64,000 nucleotides of DNA, taken from assembly GCA_910578475.1 (NCBI GenBank), contig CAJTRK010000010.1, forward strand, positions 44,126 to 108,125, read 5' to 3'. This DNA comes from an uncultured Lachnospiraceae bacterium. GTDB lineage: Bacteria > Bacillota > Clostridia > Lachnospirales > Lachnospiraceae. Below the pieces are notes generated by a model. It was not told the DNA's origin. It saw only the letters and a list, made by a program, of their open reading frames with translations, and ran no database searches. Below, in pieces: positions 10,701-18,044 of the stretch. Within the stretch, counting starts at the first letter, position 1, and the number at the start of each line of letters is the position of its first letter. The position numbers and the translations under genes are program-made.

Positions 10701-11047
10701 ATAACAACGGAAATCCGCAGAATATCAAAGCGTATATCCCGGTGCCATCGGATAGCAAATTTACGCAAGAATGGAATATGGGATTTGTTTTGGAACAGGA
10801 AGGGACACAGGAAAAAATATATAAAAACGGATATGAATTTGTTTATCAGAAGATAGGAAGTACAAATTTTGAACGCGGAAAGTGGTATAAAATCAGTTGC
10901 ACTTATGATAAAAATACAGATTCCTATACGTTGGAACTGACGACGGCAGAAGGATGGGATTGGAATAACGACACTATGTGGGGAAGAACCGACACCATCA
11001 GACTGACCTGCAAGAGCACCGACACCAAATGGACCGTGGTAAAATAA
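7796..11047 (+). CDS. Giant prepilin-type protein with Ig-like (Big) domain
   Basis: From ATG 7796 (GAGGA five bases upstream) the product is 1083 residues. The leader ends DQRG and is followed by FTLVELLIGIVILSIV, a textbook prepilin cleavage site. ATG 7826 and GTG 7763 are alternative in-frame starts. After a pilin-like region with an acidic Asp/Gly insert near residue 130, there is a segment around residues 250-350 with the look of a bacterial Ig-like (Big_2) domain: VKLSVTPKENSVILEPGETY, a tryptophan-centred strand (VTWSLSD) and AEVIVYVK. A CGGC motif lies near residue 385. The final half is rich in Tyr, Asp and Asn and not recognised. It is probably a pilus-borne adhesin-like subunit. 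Confidence 0.7.
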   Translation: MEKRGKGENGMRDQRGFTLVELLIGIVILSIVTAAVCSFIIVGSKSYAAANTEIMLQQEAQLALNQISDVLIDTTRSVNYAGYAEDGTPILAVKDADFTFEPSDKSLTMFNGAGTIKLDADGKPVQATNPDGSLKVDGDGNPVYETAIESGSGNDKNYQFYWNKDDAKLYYSEIDVSQTDFPQNAAEGQVVLAEYVTEFSVDLTQVEEKRVVQISMTFERDNKTYHTSNNITIRNKVRINDVDLGQLDKRVKLSVTPKENSVILEPGETYHFSTPLVSGQNVMDKSVTWSLSDEALPLDSATQFGDTANGIIQIASGETAESFKVIITTNAKDSEGKQATAEVIVYVKRAETVALSLDGGSKEITAGTTFKINASVEGSKLGYSCGGCADPTTEDKYVIADEYPAYGWQILSGEEYVELVSSDNKSATFKISANAKDGDEVVIQAASLLSARKSYTKNGGSGIVYGTITLTVKENEKIHIDWEGDLVYGGSNILNMVTINSDDPVFFVCVRVKKNPNAPIEDDMVMIYTTEGNNARIKPDTWLLDMNQEYVISVQVINVLSDPSLRDENMQKTERYYELRRMLSAWSGSKDSAAYAYLQNYVNTTFWPEYTANLHGTTGGYQGEKYSEYSNLVPGVVEVPRIGIQSYLDGYNTHFEGIDAKTVYTVQKNAPFLPCPFGEITSTWGSAVFQNFAYYNVYRGNSDDASQWERLYYLPEDEFWPLRKEPGLYQGIGNLNGILLFDQSQLTNRTNVGAKMNFSNNSQNWNNYNYDAKKAVVGTYHFVPAMAYVNQPEGVYLKISDNYEIHDGKQYCYDYTSTFNFEVEDGGNLTLWTNTNDGFKKGEIFFPVPSDPVQFPGEFRNLGAEEKSIYNYDGTYLLDKDGKLHEPKFSEVKCRYDAAQNRYELKLYYDYTDSGWGVSKRCCAGTFICEPDGNEWRLFNKGDYDEQFEAGKFDSIQIDGSNVSFVLNDNNGNPQNIKAYIPVPSDSKFTQEWNMGFVLEQEGTQEKIYKNGYEFVYQKIGSTNFERGKWYKISCTYDKNTDSYTLELTTAEGWDWNNDTMWGRTDTIRLTCKSTDTKWTVVK

Positions 11048-11063
11048 TAAGGGTTAATCAGCT

Positions 11064-14000
11064 ATGAAAAGAAAAAGAGTGGCAAGGCGATACAGGTATA
11101 AATACCAGCACAACAGAATAAAGCCGCGCGTGGGCAAAAAGCTTGTCTTTGCCGCAGCCGCGTCTGTTTTGGCAGCCACGGTCGCGGGAACCTCCTTCTG
11201 GAATTTTCTGCAAAGCGCGACGCCCGTGGAAGCACAGGAGTCTTTTAGCGGAATCGGCAAGGTAGTGGAGGAACACAGCGAAGGGGAGCCTTTTGTCATA
11301 TTGGATATTGTGCCGGGAACTGCGGCATATACCTATACATTTTCAAGTCTCAGCTCGAATCATGGTCAGACAATCAGCATCCCGAATGTTTCTCTCGGGA
11401 CCATTGGTTATCTGACAGACCGGCCTGTGCTGACAGGGGATGGACTGGTATCGGCAGAAGAAGGGCTGAAGACGACTTTTGACAGCTATCAGGATGGTTT
11501 TTGGCTTTACGAGGAAAGAAAAGAGCTTGCTTCCTTGCTTTTACCTCCTGGAATGGATTCTTCTCTGCTTCGGATAGATTACCGGGAAGGTTATGCGGGC
11601 GTTACAGCCGATTTATCGGAGGAAAACGGCTGGCATCAGATATATGACAGTTATTTTCCGGAAACCGGTGCGACGCAGAAATTTAAACAGAGCGGATTTG
11701 TCTATGCGTCGGTACAGCAGTATATAGAAGGCAGCGGAGCCGACAGGACAGGATATGACTATAATCTGGCGGGCGGTACGATTGCGACGGATACTCTGGG
11801 CGACGGCGCTGTTTATGAGTGGGCAGGAGCGGATGGCGCATATCATGTTATTTTTGCTTACCAATCGGAGCCTGCTTTGCAGGGATATGAAATTGTGGAT
11901 GCTGTTCGGGTGACCGGTACGGAAGGTGAATATCCGGCTTCAACAGGCGTTTATTTACTGGAAGACGGCATTTTCAAATACGCGGGACAGTTCAAGGATA
12001 TTCCTGATTATGTGGAACCGGAGGACGAAGAAGAAGGTGATTCCGGTGAAAATACGATATTGCCGGATGCACCGGCCGGGAATCCGGAAGGGCCGGGAAG
12101 CGTTGAAGATACAACGCCTTCGCCGGATGAAGGGAATGACGGGAACAATTCCGGGTCAGGAGAAAGTGACGGCTCTGGCGGAAACAGCGGGGATGGAAGC
12201 GGCCCGGAAGGGGACGGTGGAAATGACGGCTCCGGAGGAGACGGAAGCAGTTCGGAAGGGGACGGCGGAAATGACGGTTCCGGAGGAGACGGAAGCGGTT
12301 CGGAAGGGGACGGCGGAAATGACGGTTCCGGAGGAGACGGAAGCGGTTCGGAAGGGGACGGCGGAAATGACGGTTCCGGAGGAGACGGAAGCGGCTCGGA
12401 AGGGGACAGCGGAAATGACGGCTCCGGAGGAGATGGAAGCGGCTCGGAAGGGGACAGCGGAAATGACGGCTCCGGAGGAAACGGAAGCGGCTCAGAAGGG
12501 GACGGCGGAAATGATGGCTCCGAGGGAGACAGTGTTTCTGATGAGAGTGGAAGCTCTGATATCAATACGGTAAGTGACCCGGCAGACACACAGGGAGATA
12601 TGCCGGCAGAAGAGGCTTCGGAACCGGCTGGTCTTGTCTGGCGGAAACTGGTTTTAACGCCAAATGCTTCGGGGAATACGGAACAGCCGGACACTGTTCC
12701 GACGACACCGGGACAGCAGGAAACGCCGCCGACTGAATCGGTCAATCCCGGTGAGGACACAATACCGGGCGAAACAACACCTTCGGAGAAGCCGGAAGCG
12801 CCGGGCGATACAACGCCGCCGGCAGACCAGAATCCACCGGATGGAACAACTTCTCCGGAGATACCGGGAGAATCGGACGGAATAACGCCGCCGGCGGGGT
12901 CAGGTTCACCGGATGGAACAACGTCACCGACAGACCCGGTTCAGCCGGAAACGCCGCCGGAAGCAGTTGCGCCTGCTTTACCTCCGACGGCAGGAGCGAC
13001 GGAAACCGGATATTATATCGTACAGTTCCGTTATGTCAGCGGACTGGAAGAGGCGAAATCGCTTTATCAGTTTGAGAGCGCCGTGCCGGTGGAAGAAGCG
13101 GCCGTTGACGGCGTGCCTCCTTATGGCACATATCATGTTGCGAATGACAGCGCATTTTTAAACGGCACTTCTGCGGACAACGGCGCTTTTACGGGTTACG
13201 GCGTCAATGCAGACAGCCAGGCAGGAGCTGATGGCGCGGAAGAGGACGGACTTGCTCCGCAGATGAGTGTAACTGCGGTGGACGCGTCTTTTGTATACGC
13301 GGGCGCAGGGCAGGGAAAATATAAATTGCAGGAAGTGCCGGAGACGGATGAAACCGGTTATCGACTGATGCTTTATAATGCGCCGACCTTTTTCCGGTGC
13401 GGCGGCGGTACGGATTGGCTGGAGCGGTATGTATTTCACAGTCTGGCGGGAGATGACAACGAATCGGAGCTTTTCAGCGTTCAGGTAAAAACGCTTACCG
13501 CGGACCAGGTGACGTCGGAGGATGTCATGAATGCCGACATGGTCTATCTGGAAGCCGGACTGGGAGAGCTGCTCGGAAGCGGTGCGGCCATCCATTATAT
13601 AACGGAGTATGGCGGTGATATGTCGGCGGAAGTCCTTTTTGCGGTTGTTTACCGCGCGGTCATCGATTTGATGCCGGTAATTGCCGATTACGGGGTTGTA
13701 GAGGCAGACTATGGCTATATGGGAACCGGGCAGGGACCGGACAGCGGACAGACGCCGGGTGCGGGACAGAATCCGGATGCAGAGCAGACGCCGAAGATGG
13801 TTTATCAGAGGCTTGTTCAGATTTTGCTCAAAAAGAATCTGTCCGCGTATTATCAGGATATGGAAAATGCCGATAATATGATGATGAATATTGCGGCGTC
13901 GGAATACCCCGATAAGGTAGACAATAATTATAATTATGTAAACCGAAACGTATACATTTTAAACGGTGAAACACTGGTATCGGAAGATTTTTACATGCCC

Positions 14001-16565
14001 TTTGATGATGAAAAAGTCTCGGCAGGTTTTATGGAAGTTCTTGCGGCGTTGAAGGCGGAGAACAGTACGCTTGCGGAGGAGGATAAAATATCGGAAATTG
14101 TCAGCAAGGCCAGGGCAATGCAGTATATCATTAATTATGCGGTAGGCCTTATCAGTGATTTCCGGGATATCCGCGTGTTGGAATTACAGCCTACAACGAA
14201 TCCGCGCTCGGACTTGAAGACGGGCGGAGCAGAGAACGGGTATACGGTTCTTTATTGGGAAAAAGAAGATTCGTCCGGGCCGGGACAGCAGATTCTGCGG
14301 AGTTCAAAAGTAATTGATGTTGACGTTGATACGCTTTCCGTTGCGGAATTTTCCGGCAGTCAGAAAGATATCAATGACCGGTATCAGATGGTCTTTATCG
14401 GCCTTGACGGTCAGCGGCTCAATTATGAACGAAAAGGCGGACTGCGCTATACCGTTTATAATGATGAGGAAATGAACGGCATTGTATACAGCGGCAGCGG
14501 CGATATTGCGACAGAAGACGGGGAACGGTACGAAGGAATTGACATTACACCGCAGAAGAAAAACGCATTGCTCGATTTCATGAAAGCGGGCTATCCGATT
14601 GTCGTGGAAGACGATTTCTTTACCGGACAGTCGGCCAAAGATGCGGGTGTGGATGAAATTAATACCGATTATGTTGACAGCAGTTCCCAGATGTATGATT
14701 TTCTGCGGACGGCAGTTAAGGAATACGAAGATTATCTGTATACCATTTCCGATGTTCACAGCAGCGCGGTTTTTGCGGCACAGGTCAATATCCGCAGACC
14801 GCAGATACGGTGTACGGATTCGGAAGAAGAAGGAGAAGAACAGATAAGCATTGTGCGGCAGATAAAGGCCGATGCGGAAGGGAATTATAAGGGAACCGTT
14901 TCTTTCCGGATAGAGGATGACCGGGGGGAAGAATATTCGGATAATGTGGATATTCGCGTTTACCTTGACCAGAATCAGGATGGCCGGTTTGCGCCTGACG
15001 AAGAAATTTACAGCGGTTTTTCCGCGGACAGCGGTCAGTTTACCATCGAATTTGATACACCGCAGAAAGGGGTTCTGCCCTGGAAGCTGGAAGTATCTGA
15101 CTCAGGTAATTCGTACAGACGGGATGCGCTGACGGGATTTTTTGAAATTTACGAACCCACGCCGACGAAGGTTCGCATTTTACAGATTGCGCCGGGAAAT
15201 ATAGACACGATGAGTCCTTCTGATAAAAACGAAGCGGCAAAATACAATCTTGCGCTGGCTTATCAGGCTGCCGACCAGACGATGATGGGACATTTTCTGA
15301 AAAATGCGGAAGTAATGACCAGCTCTGAATTTGTAATAAAGAGTATATCTGCGGCAGATTTGGAAAAACAGCTTGCACAGAACGCAAAATATCTGGAAGG
15401 ATTTGACGTGCTTGTGATAGGCTTTGGCCCTGCCGAAAATATGGAAAATGTTGCAGGGGCGGTAAACCAGTTCATTGCCCAGGGAAGAGGTGTGCTGATG
15501 TCTTCTTCGGCAGCGCTCGGGGATACCGGAAGAATGGGTATTGACAGCACGCTGCTTGGCCAGAGAGACGTCAGAACCTACGAAAAGCTCGGCCAGGAGA
15601 AAGGCGGATTGTCCTATTACCGTTATGCACCTTTAAAAGGAGATATGTTCGGAGAAAAAAGCAATTTGGAAGTAAGAAGGGTCAATGACGGTTCGATTTC
15701 TCATTATCCGTTTGAAATCGGGGAAAGCGGCAGACTGGCGCAGGCCGTAAAGGGGGGCGATTATGTATTAAATCTGCTTGATAACGGCAGCGAGGATTCC
15801 ATAGCGGATGTTACGGCATGGTATTGCCTGGAAGACTCCGACAAAGCGGATACCGTTACAGCTTATGATGTTTCAAGAGCCGATGCGGCGAATAATTACT
15901 ATCTTTACAGCAGAGGCAACGTTATCTACATCGGGGAAGATTATTACGCATATAAATATGAAGAAAAACCTGGTGTGGAACCGCCTTCGGTGGCGGATGG
16001 CGTGATGGAATGCCGTCTCTTTGTCAATGCGCTGATGGCGGCGTATAACGTGGGTATCAAGAACCCTAAAGTAACGATTGTAGCGGGGCTTGCATCGGAT
16101 GCGCCGGAAATCGAAAGTATTTGTATTCCTTTCGACGAACAGCTGGTGGAAGTGGCTGACGGGAACGCAGGGCTTCTCGATGAAACGACGGATGTTTATT
16201 TCAAAATAACAGAACCGAATCTTGCGTTCGGCAAAGAAGTGCGGATATCATTCTATTATCAGGATGAAGCCGGGGGAACGAGTATCGACATCGGTGGGGA
16301 AAGTGTGCTCGCAAGCCCCTTCCCGTCACAGGTATGGACCGTAGAAGGAAATCAGCTCGTGGAAGTCGGAACGGAATTCAATTTGGTTCCCGGCAAAGTT
16401 TATAAAATCAAGGCGCCGGTCATTCCGCTCCGGAATGAAAGCCGGATGAATGCGGATATTTATATTGTAGTAGAGTCGCGGTTTCATCATTTCGGAAAGG
16501 ATGAGCCTGTTACGGGAAGCGATTCCATTGTTCTGAACAGGGCGCAGCTTTTTATGCTGGAGTAG
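11064..16565 (+). CDS. Giant exported DUF5057-like protein with Gly/Asp/Ser/Asn repeats
   Basis: This 1833-residue protein has a very basic N-terminus (MKRKRVARRYRYKYQ) and a hydrophobic segment at about 26-44 followed by VEAQ, consistent with a signal peptide or membrane anchor. The region after it (FVILDIVPGTAAY, then LGTIGYLTDRP) resembles DUF5057 proteins of Lachnospiraceae; that match is from memory and needs a profile search. Residues 383-494 are seven copies of a 16-residue acidic repeat, and about 530-640 is Pro/Thr/Glu/Gly-rich, both typical of flexible surface stalks. No LPxTG anchor is visible at the C-terminus. It follows the last pilin gene by 16 bases and precedes the operon terminator, so it is inferred to be displayed with or exported by the pilus machinery. 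Confidence 0.65.
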   Translation: MKRKRVARRYRYKYQHNRIKPRVGKKLVFAAAASVLAATVAGTSFWNFLQSATPVEAQESFSGIGKVVEEHSEGEPFVILDIVPGTAAYTYTFSSLSSNHGQTISIPNVSLGTIGYLTDRPVLTGDGLVSAEEGLKTTFDSYQDGFWLYEERKELASLLLPPGMDSSLLRIDYREGYAGVTADLSEENGWHQIYDSYFPETGATQKFKQSGFVYASVQQYIEGSGADRTGYDYNLAGGTIATDTLGDGAVYEWAGADGAYHVIFAYQSEPALQGYEIVDAVRVTGTEGEYPASTGVYLLEDGIFKYAGQFKDIPDYVEPEDEEEGDSGENTILPDAPAGNPEGPGSVEDTTPSPDEGNDGNNSGSGESDGSGGNSGDGSGPEGDGGNDGSGGDGSSSEGDGGNDGSGGDGSGSEGDGGNDGSGGDGSGSEGDGGNDGSGGDGSGSEGDSGNDGSGGDGSGSEGDSGNDGSGGNGSGSEGDGGNDGSEGDSVSDESGSSDINTVSDPADTQGDMPAEEASEPAGLVWRKLVLTPNASGNTEQPDTVPTTPGQQETPPTESVNPGEDTIPGETTPSEKPEAPGDTTPPADQNPPDGTTSPEIPGESDGITPPAGSGSPDGTTSPTDPVQPETPPEAVAPALPPTAGATETGYYIVQFRYVSGLEEAKSLYQFESAVPVEEAAVDGVPPYGTYHVANDSAFLNGTSADNGAFTGYGVNADSQAGADGAEEDGLAPQMSVTAVDASFVYAGAGQGKYKLQEVPETDETGYRLMLYNAPTFFRCGGGTDWLERYVFHSLAGDDNESELFSVQVKTLTADQVTSEDVMNADMVYLEAGLGELLGSGAAIHYITEYGGDMSAEVLFAVVYRAVIDLMPVIADYGVVEADYGYMGTGQGPDSGQTPGAGQNPDAEQTPKMVYQRLVQILLKKNLSAYYQDMENADNMMMNIAASEYPDKVDNNYNYVNRNVYILNGETLVSEDFYMPFDDEKVSAGFMEVLAALKAENSTLAEEDKISEIVSKARAMQYIINYAVGLISDFRDIRVLELQPTTNPRSDLKTGGAENGYTVLYWEKEDSSGPGQQILRSSKVIDVDVDTLSVAEFSGSQKDINDRYQMVFIGLDGQRLNYERKGGLRYTVYNDEEMNGIVYSGSGDIATEDGERYEGIDITPQKKNALLDFMKAGYPIVVEDDFFTGQSAKDAGVDEINTDYVDSSSQMYDFLRTAVKEYEDYLYTISDVHSSAVFAAQVNIRRPQIRCTDSEEEGEEQISIVRQIKADAEGNYKGTVSFRIEDDRGEEYSDNVDIRVYLDQNQDGRFAPDEEIYSGFSADSGQFTIEFDTPQKGVLPWKLEVSDSGNSYRRDALTGFFEIYEPTPTKVRILQIAPGNIDTMSPSDKNEAAKYNLALAYQAADQTMMGHFLKNAEVMTSSEFVIKSISAADLEKQLAQNAKYLEGFDVLVIGFGPAENMENVAGAVNQFIAQGRGVLMSSSAALGDTGRMGIDSTLLGQRDVRTYEKLGQEKGGLSYYRYAPLKGDMFGEKSNLEVRRVNDGSISHYPFEIGESGRLAQAVKGGDYVLNLLDNGSEDSIADVTAWYCLEDSDKADTVTAYDVSRADAANNYYLYSRGNVIYIGEDYYAYKYEEKPGVEPPSVADGVMECRLFVNALMAAYNVGIKNPKVTIVAGLASDAPEIESICIPFDEQLVEVADGNAGLLDETTDVYFKITEPNLAFGKEVRISFYYQDEAGGTSIDIGGESVLASPFPSQVWTVEGNQLVEVGTEFNLVPGKVYKIKAPVIPLRNESRMNADIYIVVESRFHHFGKDEPVTGSDSIVLNRAQLFMLE
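12210..12545 (+). repeat. Seven tandem 48-bp repeats encoding GDGGNDGSGGDGSGSE
   Basis: Seven in-frame units begin at 12210, 12258, 12306, 12354, 12402, 12450 and 12498. The central copies (12258-12401) are almost identical at DNA level, while the outer ones diverge (for example GDS for GDG, and a degenerate last unit). The consensus residue unit is GDGGNDGSGGDGSGSE. High identity of central copies suggests recent expansion by slippage or recombination. The repeat also creates long spurious open frames on both strands. Confidence 0.95.
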
Positions 16566-16614
16566 CGGCTGTTTTGACCGGAGCAGAAAGTTTATCGGAT
16601 AAGTTTGCATCGCA

Positions 16615-16645
16615 GGGGCTGTTCGTCAGGAGCGGCCCCTTTTTT
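16615..16645 (+). terminator. Intrinsic terminator of the pilus operon
   Basis: GGGGCTGTTC (16615-16624) pairs with GAGCGGCCCC (16630-16639) around a five-base loop, giving a ten-pair stem with two G-U wobbles, followed at once by TTTTTT. It lies 50 bases after the stop of the DUF5057-like gene. Confidence 0.9.
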
Positions 16646-16671
16646 GCGCGATGATACCTGTCAAAAAAACA

Positions 16672-16700
16672 TTGCAATAGATACCGGTAAGTGTTACACT
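16672..16700 (+). promoter_or_regulatory. Candidate sigma-A promoter for the PD-(D/E)XK-like gene
   Basis: TTGCAA (16672-16677) and TACACT (16695-16700) are separated by 17 bases, each matching four of six consensus positions. The gene start at 16799 is about 100 bases downstream. Assignment rests on spacing and on the terminator just upstream. Confidence 0.4.
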
Positions 16701-16798
16701 TTATATATCGAAAACATATCTGCGAAGAAGCTTCTTCGTCTGAAACACTATCTAACGCGGAATTTCTGATTCTGCCACATCACGAAAGGACAAATCTT

Positions 16799-17953
16799 AT
16801 GAGTACACAACACGATTCTGCCAATCTGTCAATTGAACTTGCGCACAAGTTATGGGATGAAATTTTTAAATCCATCATACGGCATATGCCGGAGCAGCTT
16901 TTTCCCCTTTTCAAACTGATATTTAAAAAAGAATATCCTCGCGGTACGCCGGTAGAATTGCTTTCTACGGAATATCCGGTTCCCGGGAAAACCGGTTCCG
17001 GACAGATATCCTCTATTTTTGCCGATATTGTTTTGAGAATAGCGGGAACGGATATCTATCACCTGGAATGCCAGATGGAAAAAGAAAACTGCATATCGGT
17101 TCGTATGTTCGAATATGATGTCAACATCTCCCTGCTGCACGGGACTGAGAAAGGCATGAACAGACAGGCGCTGCATTTTCCGTCTTCCATCATTTTATAT
17201 CTTGGAACGAACAGTAAGGTTCCCGACAAAGAACACTGTCGTGTTATCATATCTGATGAAAAAGAAGTTACCTATGCGGTTCCTGTCATCAAAGTACAGG
17301 ATTATTCTTTACAGAAAATAAAAGAGCAGCATCTGACAATTTTTCTTCCTTATACATTCCTGCGTTTTCGTCCCCGTCTTAATTCAATAAGAAATAATGT
17401 TACCAAAAAAGAATTGACTATGTTCGTAAAAGAAGTTATAATTGTGTTAAAATACGAACTTTCGGAGGGAAATATTACCTACTGGCAGTATAATGATTAC
17501 ATAAATTATATCTGTATGGCAATAGAGCAGGTATTTGTGCATTATCCTAATTTATATAAGGAGGTATTGGACATGACATATTCAGAATTTTTTATGGAAA
17601 TTGATGTTGACAGGCTGTTAAGCAAACGGTTGCGAAAACGGATAACGAATCAGATAAAGCCGGGACTTATTAAGGAAATAAGAGCTGAACTGCTCGATGA
17701 AGTGAAAGCGGAAGTGGCTGAGAAAATGAGGGACGAGGTAACCGACGAAGTAACCGCAAAAGTAACCGACGAAGTAACCGCAAAAGTAACCGACGAAGTA
17801 ACCGCAAAAGTAACCGATGAGGTAACCGGCATATGGTCCAGAAAACTTGCCGATGTTCATTCGGAGAATGAAAAGCTCCGGGAACTTCTGCGAATGCATG
17901 GAATAGACGAAGCAGTCTGGCATTCATGTGGGGACTGTCCTGGAAAAATTTAG
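16799..17953 (+). CDS. PD-(D/E)XK nuclease-family (Rpn-like) protein with repeat tail
   Basis: The 384-residue protein starts at ATG 16799 with AAAGGA eight bases upstream; an in-frame upstream ATG at 16691 has no ribosome site and falls on the promoter. FADIVLRI followed by YHLECQME gives the D...ExQ pattern of PD-(D/E)XK nuclease folds, and the layout resembles Rpn/transposase-nuclease-type proteins common in Clostridia. Near the C-terminus a helical segment contains a tandem DEVTAKVT repeat, then a Leu-rich coil (ENEKLRELLRMHG) and a CGDCPG end. Catalytic activity is not proven. Its function here is unknown; the gene sits alone between the pilus operon and topA. Confidence 0.6.
   Translation: MSTQHDSANLSIELAHKLWDEIFKSIIRHMPEQLFPLFKLIFKKEYPRGTPVELLSTEYPVPGKTGSGQISSIFADIVLRIAGTDIYHLECQMEKENCISVRMFEYDVNISLLHGTEKGMNRQALHFPSSIILYLGTNSKVPDKEHCRVIISDEKEVTYAVPVIKVQDYSLQKIKEQHLTIFLPYTFLRFRPRLNSIRNNVTKKELTMFVKEVIIVLKYELSEGNITYWQYNDYINYICMAIEQVFVHYPNLYKEVLDMTYSEFFMEIDVDRLLSKRLRKRITNQIKPGLIKEIRAELLDEVKAEVAEKMRDEVTDEVTAKVTDEVTAKVTDEVTAKVTDEVTGIWSRKLADVHSENEKLRELLRMHGIDEAVWHSCGDCPGKI
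17741..17824 (+). repeat. 3.5 tandem 24-bp repeats in the nuclease-like gene
   Basis: Three exact copies of a 24-base unit start at 17741, 17765 and 17789, and a diverged half unit follows at 17813. They encode DEVTAKVT in an amphipathic helical tail. Exact identity points to recent slippage and possible length variation between strains; the unit is a multiple of three so the frame is kept. Confidence 0.95.
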
Positions 17954-17967
17954 AAAGAAAATTTTCC

Positions 17968-17996
17968 TTGCAACCTTTCGCAACATGCTGTATAGT
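17968..17996 (+). promoter_or_regulatory. Sigma-A promoter of topA
   Basis: TTGCAA (17968-17973) and TATAGT (17991-17996) are 17 bases apart. An A/T-rich hairpin (17942-17951 with 17959-17967) overlaps the preceding stop codon and ends one base before the -35 box; it could serve as a weak terminator. Confidence 0.65.
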
Positions 17997-18044
17997 AATT
18001 CTCGTTAAGCGAGAGAAAAGCGTACTTAGAAATGGGGAATTGCT

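Noticed and set aside
12210..12545. CRISPR-like array
   Set aside because: Units are contiguous, with no unique spacers and in one reading frame, so it is a coding tandem repeat.
11926..12760. Long open frames on both strands in the repeat (215 codons forward, 250 antisense)
   Set aside because: The 48-bp repeat is stop-free in several frames, so both are periodic shadows of the DUF5057-like gene.
16691..16798. Upstream start for the PD-(D/E)XK-like protein
   Set aside because: The 36 extra codons lie on the promoter elements and lack a ribosome site; ATG 16799 is well placed after AAAGGA.
17741..17824. CRISPR-like array or iteron
   Set aside because: Exact 24-bp head-to-tail units without spacers inside a coding frame.
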